Shown in pieces: positions 30,708-40,296 of a stretch of DNA of 64,000 bases; positions within the stretch are counted from its first letter, which is position 1, and each line of letters opens with the position of its first letter. Under the pieces are notes generated by a model. That model saw only the letters and a program-made list of their open reading frames with translations. It did no database searches and was not told where the DNA came from. A program made the translations under genes and the position numbers. The stretch comes from Hypoxylon rubiginosum (lineage: Eukaryota > Ascomycota > Sordariomycetes > Xylariales > Hypoxylaceae). The stretch lies in assembly GCA_902806565.1 (NCBI GenBank), contig CADCXA010000050.1, positions 124,001 through 188,000 of the forward strand, in the 5' to 3' direction.

Positions 30708-31879
30708 ATGTTGGAGAAACAGCCGACCACTATCCGAGATGCCCAAGGCACACTGACTGTCGTCTTCTCCGAAGCGACTACGGCGCCGGAGCGTGTCCGA
30801 TGCGCCAAGCTCGCCTCCACGGCCTTCGGCAAATCGCTCTCGGCAGAGGGCTACCTCGAGCGGGAGGAATATCTTGGGAACCTGCCCCTGGCACGCGGCG
30901 CTGGCTGGCGGTTCTGGTCTCTGACGAGCGCCGACAACTCCGATGCCGTGCTCGCCATGTGCAAGACGCTGCACCGGGACCTGCTCGTCCGAGATACCGA
31001 CGGGGCGACGCCCCAGGAGCAGGGCTACTGCATCTGCAGCGTCATCACCGACTCCGGGTACCGTGGGCGCGGCCTTGCCTCCGTCCTGCTCAAGCACGTA
31101 GCTGAATGGCTCGACGGGGCGGGGCATGCGAAAGCCAGCATGCTGTACTCGGACGTCGGCAAGGTAAAGCCAAGTCTGAGCACTTTCCCGCCGTTCAGGT
31201 CGTTAACGATGCCCTTCAGTTCTATGTCAGCAAGGGTTGGGATGTTCTGGACGCATTCCAATCCACTTTGGCCGTCCCTCCGCCCATCCCTCGGGAGGAA
31301 CTAGATGGTCTTCCGAAGACTCGCCTTTTAACTATAGACGATCTTCCTGATCTCTGCGAGCGCGATGTAGAAAGCCTAAAAAATGATTTCCGCAACTCAG
31401 AGCCCGCCGCAGACACTATTCTCGTTGCTGTCCTTCCTACCTCGCCTCTGATCAGCTGGCTGCAATCCCGAACCGATTTCATGAACGCCAAGACGCACGG
31501 TAAAGTCCCCAAGACCAAGGGTACCATCTGCGATAGCGCGGGCGCCTGGATGTATTGGTACCACGACTTGCGCCATAACAAGCTCATTGTTCAGCGCGTC
31601 AAGCTACCGAAAGGCCAGGGCGAACCAGCCGCGACCCAAGCATTAGCGAAGCTGCTACTCGACACCCTCGACGAAGCCGCAAAGTGGGGATTGCAGAAGG
31701 TGGTTTTATGGAACCCCGGTCCTGAACTACGTAGCGCAATGGATTTCCTCGCGGCAAAGATGAAGATCGACGTTACGAGTGAGAAACGAGAGAACTCCGA
31801 GATACCCTGCTTGCGGTGGCGCGATGGGGAGAAGTTAAACGTCACTGTTTGGCCGAACGAGTTTTACGGCTGGAGCTAG
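30708..31879 (+). CDS. LYC1: LYC1-like N-acetyltransferase (GNAT)
   Basis: Start ATG is 30708. Exon 1 is 30708-31163, the intron is 31164-31219 (GTAAAG...GTTAAC...CTTCAG), and exon 2 is 31220-31879, giving 371 residues. The N-terminal GNAT fold has the acetyl-CoA loop in GYRGRGLASVLLKHV (Q/R-X2-G-X-G/A) and ends SMLYSDVGK-FYVSKGWDVL across the splice, which matches the Lyc1 family. The C-terminal domain (WYWYHDL-like segment, LLDTLDEAAKWGLQKVVLWNP) is the Lyc1-specific half. Yeast Lyc1 acetylates lysine at its epsilon amine to start lysine catabolism; a related small-molecule acetylation role is inferred. Exon 1 has a higher GC content than its flanks. An ORF overlapping in another frame is a shadow. 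Confidence 0.82.
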
Positions 31880-32420
31880 GCACTTTTCAACAGCAAGGGC
31901 GACGACATAATTAATTCACAGGCTTCATGTACCTACCAGTACAAAGATGGCATAGTTAATGTCTACAAAAACAGGGTAGAGTCACGCTTAAGACCCCAAC
32001 GCAAGTATCATGCTAAAAATAAAATAAGTGCATATTGACTACCTGCGTACCTAGGGATACAATTGCTAAATTAAATATTATGATTAAATGAGAGTATTGT
32101 CCACCAGTCCATCCACCTGGCCAGGATGGATGAAACCGGTTTTCTATTTGATGAGCCATTCGTTTGCTGGCTTCTTTAATGGTCGGCTTTAGGTATCTGC
32201 TCCACGTTTTCTTTTTTAGGAGCAAGTTAACAAAATAATAACCAGGAAATTTTTAATGATCGTGATTTTCGAATATTACCCAGGTGTCTCAGGAGGGTGA
32301 CAGTTGAAGAGAGAAGGCTTAAGGCTGTGAGTACTTGTGGGCGTGGAGTTGCTCCTGATTCAACCCCTTATAAACCGCGTCCGGTCTTGCCCACATACAG
32401 CCATAAGCGTACTTACTCCC
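31880..32420. other. Intergenic, convergent 3' flanks
   Basis: Convergent genes end here (LYC1-like on plus, acidic protein on minus). It is AT-rich with no supported gene. Confidence 0.5.
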
Positions 32421-33764
32421 CTACAACCGAATATAGTCCTCTCCGTCCTGGTAAAATTGGTCCCTCTCTATTTCCATTTCGGCGACCTTTTTCTCTAACT
32501 TCTCCTTTGTCGTTTTATGATATCTTACTAATCTTTTCGCGTTATCACGATCCTTAAACACATTTTCTAAGGCTTGGGGAAGAGCCTTGAAATCGTCAAC
32601 GTCTATTCCTTGGTCCTCGGCTAGCATATGTGCCAGTGGGTAGAGTTCGAAAAGCCTCTCGCGGTCTGCGATAATAGACTTTAATGCGTCTTCTAGCAAC
32701 TCGACATTGTCTACGTCGATGTTTTCTGCTTCTGCGACTAGATACGCAAGAGGTACTAAGAACCGCTTAAACCCTTTCAGTTCTTTGTCTTGACTCGACC
32801 AAAGAACTTTATAACAGTCGTCAACATCTAAAAGACGCTTGGACGTTCTATCTATTTGCGCCGTATCTTCATTGTATTCATTGTCGTCCGGCGCAGTAAT
32901 TATAATTTCCGGGATGGTGGCGTCAGCATCTGCATTCAAGTTAACATCGTCGAAACCGTTGACATTGTCGATTCCTGCGTCCATCCAGTAGCCATCGTCG
33001 CTGTCATCGTCGCTATCGTTGTCGCTATCGTTGTCGCTATCATCGAACCATTCGTCAGGATCAGGGAACTCATACAAGCTCTTAGAGAGATCACTCTCTA
33101 GGAAGATTCGTCCTTTACGTCGGTCGGCTTTGATATCTGCAGGTATCTGCCTTGCTATGTCACTCAATGGCCTGACCTGTGTGGGATCCGTCTCATACTG
33201 ACCAGATTCACGATGTGCTGTGGTATTGTAGTGGTCATTCTCTTCCGCTGTCCTTAATAGGATCTTTTGAGCAGGATATTGCTTCTTCATCCTATCAAGC
33301 CAGGATCCGATAGGGTGTGAACCAAGTGGCTCATGTGTCTTACCAAGATTCTGTCGCCGGATCTTCGGGGCTTTGGACGGCGGTTTCGGCAAATCTAACT
33401 CTGGCAATATTCGGGACACCCGCTTTGGTACTGATATCTGTTCGACAGGCAGGCAGTTGTGGCGGACATGCGATGGCGGCGAAATTAGTCGAGGCTCACT
33501 GATCCGAATTTTCTCTTGATCTTCGGCCTTTGGCTTTCCAAGCCAATTGCCGAAAAACTTTGCCCATTTCGTATCCTTATTCTCTACCTCAGGAATATGT
33601 ACCGGCATTTGGTTCACCTTTTGGTAAGATAACGAATTTTGTAGCATCGTGCTTTGCTGCTCACGGAATGTGTCGTACGCCAGCGTAGACCCATTCTGAG
33701 AGTGGAGGGGGTGATGCAGTGTCATGCCACCGTGCTGTCGAGGTTGGGAGTGTCTCGACGGCAT
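32421..33764 (-). CDS. Acidic hypothetical protein with internal duplication
   Basis: I do not recognise the family. The start is ATG 33764 (a longer frame begins only at non-ATG codons), giving 447 residues, one exon. The N-terminal half is basic and proline-rich (LPKPPSKAPKIRRQN). A low-complexity acidic block follows, built of DSDN/DSDD repeats. The C-terminal part contains two related segments, LVPLAYLVAEAENIDVDN and LYPLAHMLAEDQGIDVDD, each followed by a helix of similar length (LLEDALKSIIADRERL, LPQALENVFKDRDNA). This is a tandem duplication of about 43 residues. A final coiled-coil-like stretch (KEKLEKKVAEMEIERDQF) closes it. Localisation and function are unknown; charged regions suggest a nuclear or scaffold protein. 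Confidence 0.6.
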   Translation of the reverse strand: MPSRHSQPRQHGGMTLHHPLHSQNGSTLAYDTFREQQSTMLQNSLSYQKVNQMPVHIPEVENKDTKWAKFFGNWLGKPKAEDQEKIRISEPRLISPPSHVRHNCLPVEQISVPKRVSRILPELDLPKPPSKAPKIRRQNLGKTHEPLGSHPIGSWLDRMKKQYPAQKILLRTAEENDHYNTTAHRESGQYETDPTQVRPLSDIARQIPADIKADRRKGRIFLESDLSKSLYEFPDPDEWFDDSDNDSDNDSDDDSDDGYWMDAGIDNVNGFDDVNLNADADATIPEIIITAPDDNEYNEDTAQIDRTSKRLLDVDDCYKVLWSSQDKELKGFKRFLVPLAYLVAEAENIDVDNVELLEDALKSIIADRERLFELYPLAHMLAEDQGIDVDDFKALPQALENVFKDRDNAKRLVRYHKTTKEKLEKKVAEMEIERDQFYQDGEDYIRL

Positions 33765-34335
33765 GGTCGTTCCGAAGCAAAATGTTGAAGTATCGGAGTA
33801 AACTTTGTTGGGAATGTGTAAAAAAGGACCCTTCAAAGTTTTACCAGAATAGTTAATAGTCGAGATACAGGTGTCCGGCTATGGCGGCTTTGACTTCAGG
33901 GTATTATATAGCCAACTGCATTATCTCACCAGAACAGTAACACTAGAACTCAGAACAAGAATCCTTGTTAAGCACAAAAGAAACCATTGAATTGGAGCGA
34001 GGCCAGCAACAATAGGCTTTTGCATAAAGTGAACAACAAAGATACGTCATCGTTAGAGGCCGTTCTAACAACAATGTTTTGTTCGCCTACCTACTAGTGG
34101 CCGGCCAAGATAAGCTCTAAGGATTGCCCCTTTTGTGACACGGCATCTCGAACTGCCGTGTTTATTCCCACTAGATTCAGAGGTTCGTGAAACCGCTTCG
34201 AATACCGCCAAGAATATTTTCTGGTTGCCCGCCCGTCGGCCTTCGGTTGAACGTCGAAGAAACTGGCGTCGGCCGTTGGGCCGCTACTTGCAAGTCAGCG
34301 TCGATATGTCGTACTAATGTCTTAGTCCCAGAGAT
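33765..34335. other. Intergenic
   Basis: This is the 5' flank of the acidic protein gene and the 3' flank of the RING gene. A block CGTTCTAACAACAATG near 34060 resembles the AACAATG blocks seen upstream of the F-box genes, but too weakly to call. Confidence 0.45.
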
Positions 34336-35598
34336 CTAACCTCGTGGTCTCGTCGCCGAAGCTGTAAACCCTTCTGGGTTCCCTACACCGTGGCTCACCT
34401 TCAACCCGGAGCTTAGTCCGATGGCAGGGAATCTTGCGCTATTTTGAAGGCTGTTGGACGACATCTCGCCCAGAGGAGCTCGTGTATTCATCTGCGTCTG
34501 GTGTGTTCGAGGGGTGCCTGCTACTATACCCGGAATTGTTGATAAGCCGATGCTTGTTGGGTCGCCAAGACGCTGACGATGGGTAGAAGGAGTGGTGGGT
34601 ACGTTTGCTAATTGCTGTTAGCTGTCCCTGTAAGTCGTACTGGAATCAACGACTTACACTGGGCTCCCATGACCCTAGGCCAATTACTCCCTGGATTTTG
34701 CATCGCCCTCTGGGTTTGATACCCATCTGATATCCTCTGCTGCTCATAAATGGCTGGGCGGTATTGTCCGTAAGATGTTCGCTCGTCGTAGCTCATGGGG
34801 TTTTGGTTTCCACCTTCGAACTGCTGCCCATCTTCTAATGGACCGTGGAGTGTCGAATCGGCGGCGTCTTCTGCAGCGTTTTGCATTTGCCCCAACATAG
34901 CTTTTCGTTTAAGCTTGTCGTATAGCTCTTGTATCTGCAGATACTTTCGGTTTTTCTCCTTGTATGCCTGGGTCAACTCGTCGTTCTTCCTGCGAAGGTT
35001 GTCCTGATCAACCCTCGAATCTGGAGGCAATTAGCATCAATGCTCGCGAAGTTTTGGGATGAGGTAAGCTTCCTGGTGACTTTGTTCTGCAGGTTGGTTA
35101 TTTCTAGATTGGCCTCATTGATAATCTTGTCAAGGTGAACGCCAAGACTTGAGTATTTTTCCGTAAGTGCTCTACTAAGGTGCTCTTGGTAAACCCTAGA
35201 GTCTAGTATCAGTAAGAAACTCTACGCATCTTCTAGGTATCGTAGCGCTAGAAATGACACGGGACATGGGGCTCTGCTAACACTTCTTGACTGGCCTGGT
35301 AGGCCCAGAAGCTTAGAGCTCGACTCGCGCATTCGATGATGACGTTGGGACTAAGGCCACTGAGGACACTCGTCTTGTAATCCTCGCTAGGATTGAGATT
35401 TGAAATGACAGCGTCGTCGGGGTTTGTCAAATGAGAGCCACAAGCGGGACAAGGGTTACGATGCTCATGTCTCTGTCCTATCAGCCCCAATCCGGCAGCA
35501 CAGTCGGTACAGAATATATGACTACACGTAGTCACCAGCGCTTGATCGCGAAGCTCCTTCCGACACTTAAGGGTATTGCAGCGCAGCATGTTATCCAT
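34336..35598 (-). CDS. hei10: HEI10/CCNB1IP1-like meiotic RING E3 ligase
   Basis: This is a likely SUMO/ubiquitin E3 of the Zip3/HEI10 group that marks crossover sites on meiotic chromosomes. The start is ATG 35598. A C3HC4 RING is complete: Cys 7, 12, 25, His 27, Cys 30, 33, 50, 53. The model has exon 1 35598-35282, exon 2 35195-35081, exon 3 35003-34658, exon 4 34607-34336, about 349 residues. The coiled coil (YQEHLSRALTEKYSS, HLDKIINEANLEITNLQNK, LRRKNDELTQAYKEKNRK) matches the family. The C-terminal basic/Ser-Thr region includes TPSTHRQRLGDPTSIG. Introns 1 and 2 use weak donors (GTTAGC, GTCACC), so those junctions are uncertain, whereas the last intron (GTAAGT...CTAAC...TTAG) is clear. 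Presence implies a retained sexual cycle. Confidence 0.8.
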
Positions 35599-36243
35599 GG
35601 TGAGTGAGCTATGAATGTGAACAGCGATAGTGTTGTTGCTTTTGGGGGTGGTAGCTTGCCCTGATGGCCTCGACGCGACATGGACACAAGTTGGGCTCCT
35701 GGAAAATGAAGAAATTTGAATTGTGGCATTTTAAAAATATGTAGGCACTGTTTGATAAGGTCAACATGTAGGTAAGTACGCTTACTTCATCGCATAATTG
35801 AGCACCTTCCCTTGTGGTGGCCTTGTCTTTTAGTAAGAGAGGAGCGACGTCCTTAAGGCAAAGTAGTAGTAGGTGCATGCCTGTTACCCATTATTTGAGC
35901 AACTTCAGTTAGGTACCTAGATACATACTTGAAATCTTGACAACTGCAAGTATTTCGGTGAGAAAACACGAGCTGGAGGCCGAATAGGATCTCTTAAGTA
36001 TGGCAAGACCGAAGTGGGCATTGCCAATACGATCTTCGGCATCTCAAATTTACCTGGATAACAACCTTCCAATTGAAATACACCCAATGAACTTCATAGT
36101 CCATAGTCCCTCGCGTTCGGTAGAGAAAAGCGAGGTGAGAACCCCAGATATTTCATTATTAGACCAGTGGTCTTAAAACTTCCCATCTCCCATTTCCAAC
36201 CTCGGTTCCGATACCTCCTGTTCGCGCGCTGTCCCGTTCCTCC
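35599..36243. other. Intergenic
   Basis: This is the promoter region of the RING gene and 3' flank of a small minus-strand ORF. A TTAGGTACCTAG tract lies near 35909. No further gene is supported. Confidence 0.5.
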
Positions 36244-36582
36244 TCAAGGCTTCTGGTGGCGTAGTCGGAATCTACAGGCGCGTCTCATCAGGCACTGTCG
36301 CGAGTCTTCGTGGCCTTCCGCCATGATATCGATACGGAACTGGTCGAGTCCATTCTCGGTGTCTCTCGTGATGTGGAGTCTGGCAAGTTCTAGGTTGGCT
36401 TGGCATCTCATAGCCCTTTCGGACAAGAAGATGATGAGAATGCAAGGAGTTCCGTCGTCTTCGTCTTCCACGTATGTGACTTCTTTCAGCAGCTCTTTTG
36501 CTGAGCCGAATCCGCGTATGACGTGTTCCTCGACTTTGCGCTTCTGCCACCTGTACAGGATATTCTTGAAAAAGAAGGGCAT
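36244..36582 (-). CDS. Small hypothetical protein
   Basis: The ATG at 36582 opens 112 codons of plausible coding composition. Aromatic and basic segments (FFFKNILYRWQKRKVEEHV) are followed by an acidic linker (VEDEDDGTP) and a charged helix (CQANLELARLHITRDTENGL). I recognise no family or motif, and there is no signal peptide or membrane segment. It may be a genuine small gene or an exon of a larger one. Confidence 0.42.
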   Translation of the reverse strand: MPFFFKNILYRWQKRKVEEHVIRGFGSAKELLKEVTYVEDEDDGTPCILIIFLSERAMRCQANLELARLHITRDTENGLDQFRIDIMAEGHEDSRQCLMRRACRFRLRHQKP

Positions 36583-38544
36583 GTTGACCTTTGACGTGTG
36601 CGTGATGGTAAAGTCGTCTGGTGGCTTGGAATTGCGATGATAGAAAGTCGGGCGTAATTAAAAGGTCGTCAGGCGAGTAGTTTTTTTAATGAAGATGGAT
36701 CGAGTCGCAAGGAATCGGTTTAATAAATGAAATCTTTTGTCGATTGACTGGGTGAGTCAATGAGTTACGTGGAGGAAACGAGATGAGTACTAGTAGAAGG
36801 AAGGAATTGGTGGCAGTGACTATCTGCAGTGGTTATCTGCAGTGGTTGCTGTACAACGTGTTTGTCGAATATCTTTTTGAGAGTCGACCATCAGGATTTA
36901 CCGAAGACCTCCAGCTGTTGTTGGTTGCGAGTGAATCATTGGGCGGTTCAAGCTGACGAAACTGGTTTCCGTGGTGTATTCTGAGTCACTGAATTTAATT
37001 TTCTGGACTTGTGGCCGTCAAGATCCTAAGATGCAAAGCCATTTAATATTCCTTTTCCTGAATGGAAAATGATTTCTAGATCGGTTCTAATTCTATTGTA
37101 GATGCCTACGTACAAGTACCGAGGTGGCGGGTATGTTTTTAGACACGAAGAATCTGCTGTCAAATCGTCTTAATCGTTTATAAAATTTCCACTTACTACA
37201 TCCAACACGCACACCTTACTGCATGGACAACGCGAAATGTTTCCAAAATTAGGTACCAATACGTATTAGATTTACACCTACGGCAGTTGTTGGCAAAGTC
37301 GAGTCAGAGTCCATTTGGGAAGTCCACATACAAACACGACTCAACCATTCCGAGCACTACCTACCGCATGATTGCGCCACCATTTAGACCGGAAATGCTA
37401 AAAAACTACTAATGGTGGGTGATTGCGACGAATTGGTTAGAGATCAAGTTCGAAATTAACCTAACCCAGGGGTTTTAGGACCAAACAGTTTCCTCTCGGA
37501 GTGACATATTCACGACTGATTTTCCCGTCCCCGAGGAGGAAACTTTCCAATGTGATGTACGATGCCCATAGTAATGTCTTCACAAGTAATTTGATCCTTG
37601 AGCCAAAAATATCTTTTTTTTACTAGCCATGCGGCTTCAACCACTCTCGTTCCAACATCCTAGAGAGTGTGAAATACAAAGCCGGTATCACCAATATCTT
37701 TATCTTCGGTATGAGCAATTACGCTTTGCTCAGCTACAACCTCCTAATTCTCCTGAACTTGATGAAAACCTTAACATCTGTCATCAATATAAGTGATTAT
37801 CGAATCAAGGTCGGGGCTGCTCGTACTGGTTTGTCCAACCGAGTATTAGGAGCAACTCTTTGCTACGGGTTGAACTTGGTCTCTTCTCGGTCTTCATGTA
37901 TTGTGGCTATTCGAGGCGCTCTCCTTTGCTTTTCTGTATTCCGTCTCCATTTGGGATTATTAATCATCATTTCAGTAAACGGCTAGCTTTCCCGTCAGGT
38001 TATAAAGCAAAGTTGGCTACGATACTATATCAAACTTGACGCAAGCAGAAGAGTGGTCTGTACCTGTGTGTAGTTAACCTCTGACTGGCTTGGAAACGCT
38101 CGGATAATCTATTGTTCCGTCAATTTTAAGGGGTCAACTTAGGTACACCTCAGGGGCAAACCAATCTCTTTATAGGTAACGTTAGAACCTACGTAGGTCT
38201 AAATAGCCTCGTTTTACTTAATTTCCAGACCCGTACCTTCATTGTAAGAGGTAATTAACTCAAATCAATTAATATGACGAAGTGTTTCAAACCGAACAAT
38301 GCAAAACTTGACTTGTCTAGAATGTTCCTCATTGTACCTATTCGACGGCTAACGCCACCCAGACTGTGGCTGTATATTCACAGCCTTCCTTCCAAAATCC
38401 GCCTACAATAGGCAGAGCCTGGGCTAAGTAATCAATAATATCGTCCGGAAAGCTGAAAAGTTAGACTGCCATGACAACTAGGTACAACCTTTCAAATGTG
38501 ACAGGCCAAATCATCGCGGACAGGCGAGAATTATCAGAGAATTC
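36583..38544. other. Gene-poor stretch
   Basis: About 2 kb of AT-rich sequence. An open frame 37669-37986 (plus) has hydrophobic but non-specific composition. A small direct repeat, TATCTGCAGTGGTT, occurs at about 36821 and 36836. The 3' end (to 38544) is the Ras-ankyrin promoter region. Confidence 0.5.
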
Positions 38545-40296
38545 ATGCCAAGTAATCATCAACAGCAGTCTCAGCCCAACTGTCTCGACCATATTCCAAG
38601 CATGGGGGGAACGACAACCCATTACAAGCTGGTCATTCTTGGCGACGGTGGAGTGGGGAAAACAGCGTTGGTACAGCAGGTCTGTGTATTTAAACGACGG
38701 AATATCTTAGATCTTAGCCATGCTCATACTTTCAAACAGGTATCCCTCGAGCACTTCAGCGAGACGTACGATCCGACAATCGAAGACTCCTACAGTAAGC
38801 AAGTCATAATCGACGGCCAGGAATGTATACTCGAAATCCTCGACACCGCCGGTCAAGAAGAGTACACTGCGCTGCGTGATCAATGGATTCGAGATGGCGA
38901 ATGCTTCGTCCTCGTCTACAGCATCAATTCTGTGTCATCTTTTAGTCGAATACAGAGTCTCTATCATCAAATCCTTAGGGTAAAGGAGGCTGCGCGTTCG
39001 ATATCAACATACCCAATCTCTTCTAGCTCAACAATACCTAATCTAGCGGAAACGCCAATCATGTTAGTTGGAAACAAGGCCGATCGCGTCACTGAGAGAA
39101 CAGTTTCAATTCAACAAGGCCGGGAGCTCGCTTATAAGCTGGGTACGGAGTTCGTCGAAGCTTCAGCAAAAAACGGCCGTAATGTTGAAAGGGCGTTTTA
39201 TGATTTGGTACGCCTCCTAAGTCAACAGCAACAAGCTGTAATACAGCATCCGGTGGCGCAAGCATCATTTCGCGAATCTCCGTACCGGTCCATCAGATCG
39301 TTCTTAGGGTTGCGCAAGATAACCATCCGACCGGAAGAAATGTCAACAGAGTCCGGACGGAGTAAACTCGTGGCCGCTCTCGTTTCTGCGGCCAAATCCA
39401 ATAATGAGAGATTAGTTCTGGCGTACCTCGAGGCTGGCGTGGATGCAAACGCACACTCCGGGGCCGATGGGAGTGCGCTTCATGCGTCAGCCGCTGCTGG
39501 CCACCCGAACATTGTGAACATTCTTCTCAGGAAGGGCGCGTCGGTTAATACACGTGGACCAACAGGCGCACCATCGTTACAATTAGCCGCCGCTGAAGGG
39601 CACCTTGCCATCGTCCGACTCCTAGTCCATAAATGCGCTGTAGTCGACCAGGAAGGATCCTTACATGGGACAGCTCTTAGCGCAGCGGCTTCTAGAGGAC
39701 GGGCAGACGTTGTGCGATTCCTTCTTAAGAACGGGGCTAGCACTAGTGTCGACGGTGGGCCGTACGGAAATTCACTTCAAGCAGCCTCCTGGAATGGAAA
39801 TCCGGATGTGATCAGGTATTTACTCGATTTTGGGGCTGATATTAGAGCCAGAGGTGATGGCGGCTGTACTGCACTCCAGATGGCAGCATTCGTCGGTAAA
39901 GTCAGTGCCATTCAAGTTCTCCTTGATCGGGGAGCAAGAGTTGATATCAACGCTCCAGGTGGTAAATACGGAAGCGCATTGAAAGCTGCAACTGAGGGCA
40001 ACCACTACGAGGCGGTCGCTTTGCTGTTGGAAGCTGGAGCAACTCCGTTACAACTTAGCGCTGGCGAAATAGGCGGCAATGGGGACTCGGCCGAGAGGGG
40101 GATCACGGGCATCACTTCACCGGGCGATATTACATCGACAAGCGAATTACCGACGACCATCTCACAGACATCCTTTGAGCAGAATACGTTGTTCAGGCCA
40201 ATCTCGCACCAATGCCGTCACCAACTCCCAGCCATTTCTCACACTTTTCAACGCATAACAACTCTGAGCTTTTACACCATCATTCACACAGCTTGA
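38545..40296 (+). CDS. Ras-family GTPase fused to ankyrin repeats
   Basis: The ATG at 38545 opens a frame of 583 codons. A 60-base in-frame intron (38680-38739, GTCTGT...CAACAG-type end AACAG) is predicted inside it, because its removal restores the Ras spacing between G1 and switch I; that leaves 563 residues. G motifs are intact: G1 GDGGVGKTA (about 33-41), G2 YDPTIEDSY, G3 DTAGQEEY, G4 NKAD, G5 ASAKNG. No C-terminal CAAX box is present. Instead about six ankyrin repeats follow (LEAGVDANAHSG, LLRKGASVNTRG, LLKNGASTSVDGG, LLDFGADIRARGDGG, LLDRGARVDINA, LLEAGATPLQL). The tail after residue about 515 is low in structure. The last 85 bases overlap the ATG of the hydrolase in another frame, so gene fusion or mis-splicing is possible. 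The fused GTPase-ankyrin architecture is unusual. Confidence 0.8.
   Translation: MPSNHQQQSQPNCLDHIPSMGGTTTHYKLVILGDGGVGKTALVQQVCVFKRRNILDLSHAHTFKQVSLEHFSETYDPTIEDSYSKQVIIDGQECILEILDTAGQEEYTALRDQWIRDGECFVLVYSINSVSSFSRIQSLYHQILRVKEAARSISTYPISSSSTIPNLAETPIMLVGNKADRVTERTVSIQQGRELAYKLGTEFVEASAKNGRNVERAFYDLVRLLSQQQQAVIQHPVAQASFRESPYRSIRSFLGLRKITIRPEEMSTESGRSKLVAALVSAAKSNNERLVLAYLEAGVDANAHSGADGSALHASAAAGHPNIVNILLRKGASVNTRGPTGAPSLQLAAAEGHLAIVRLLVHKCAVVDQEGSLHGTALSAAASRGRADVVRFLLKNGASTSVDGGPYGNSLQAASWNGNPDVIRYLLDFGADIRARGDGGCTALQMAAFVGKVSAIQVLLDRGARVDINAPGGKYGSALKAATEGNHYEAVALLLEAGATPLQLSAGEIGGNGDSAERGITGITSPGDITSTSELPTTISQTSFEQNTLFRPISHQCRHQLPAISHTFQRITTLSFYTIIHTA

Noticed and set aside
30602..31105. 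Frame overlapping the LYC1-like exon 1
   Set aside because: Shifted frame; the LYC1-like frame carries GNAT motifs and joins its second exon correctly.
37669..37986. Hydrophobic plus-strand frame
   Set aside because: Begins at a non-ATG codon and resembles translated AT-rich DNA; no signal or topology consistent with a small membrane protein family.
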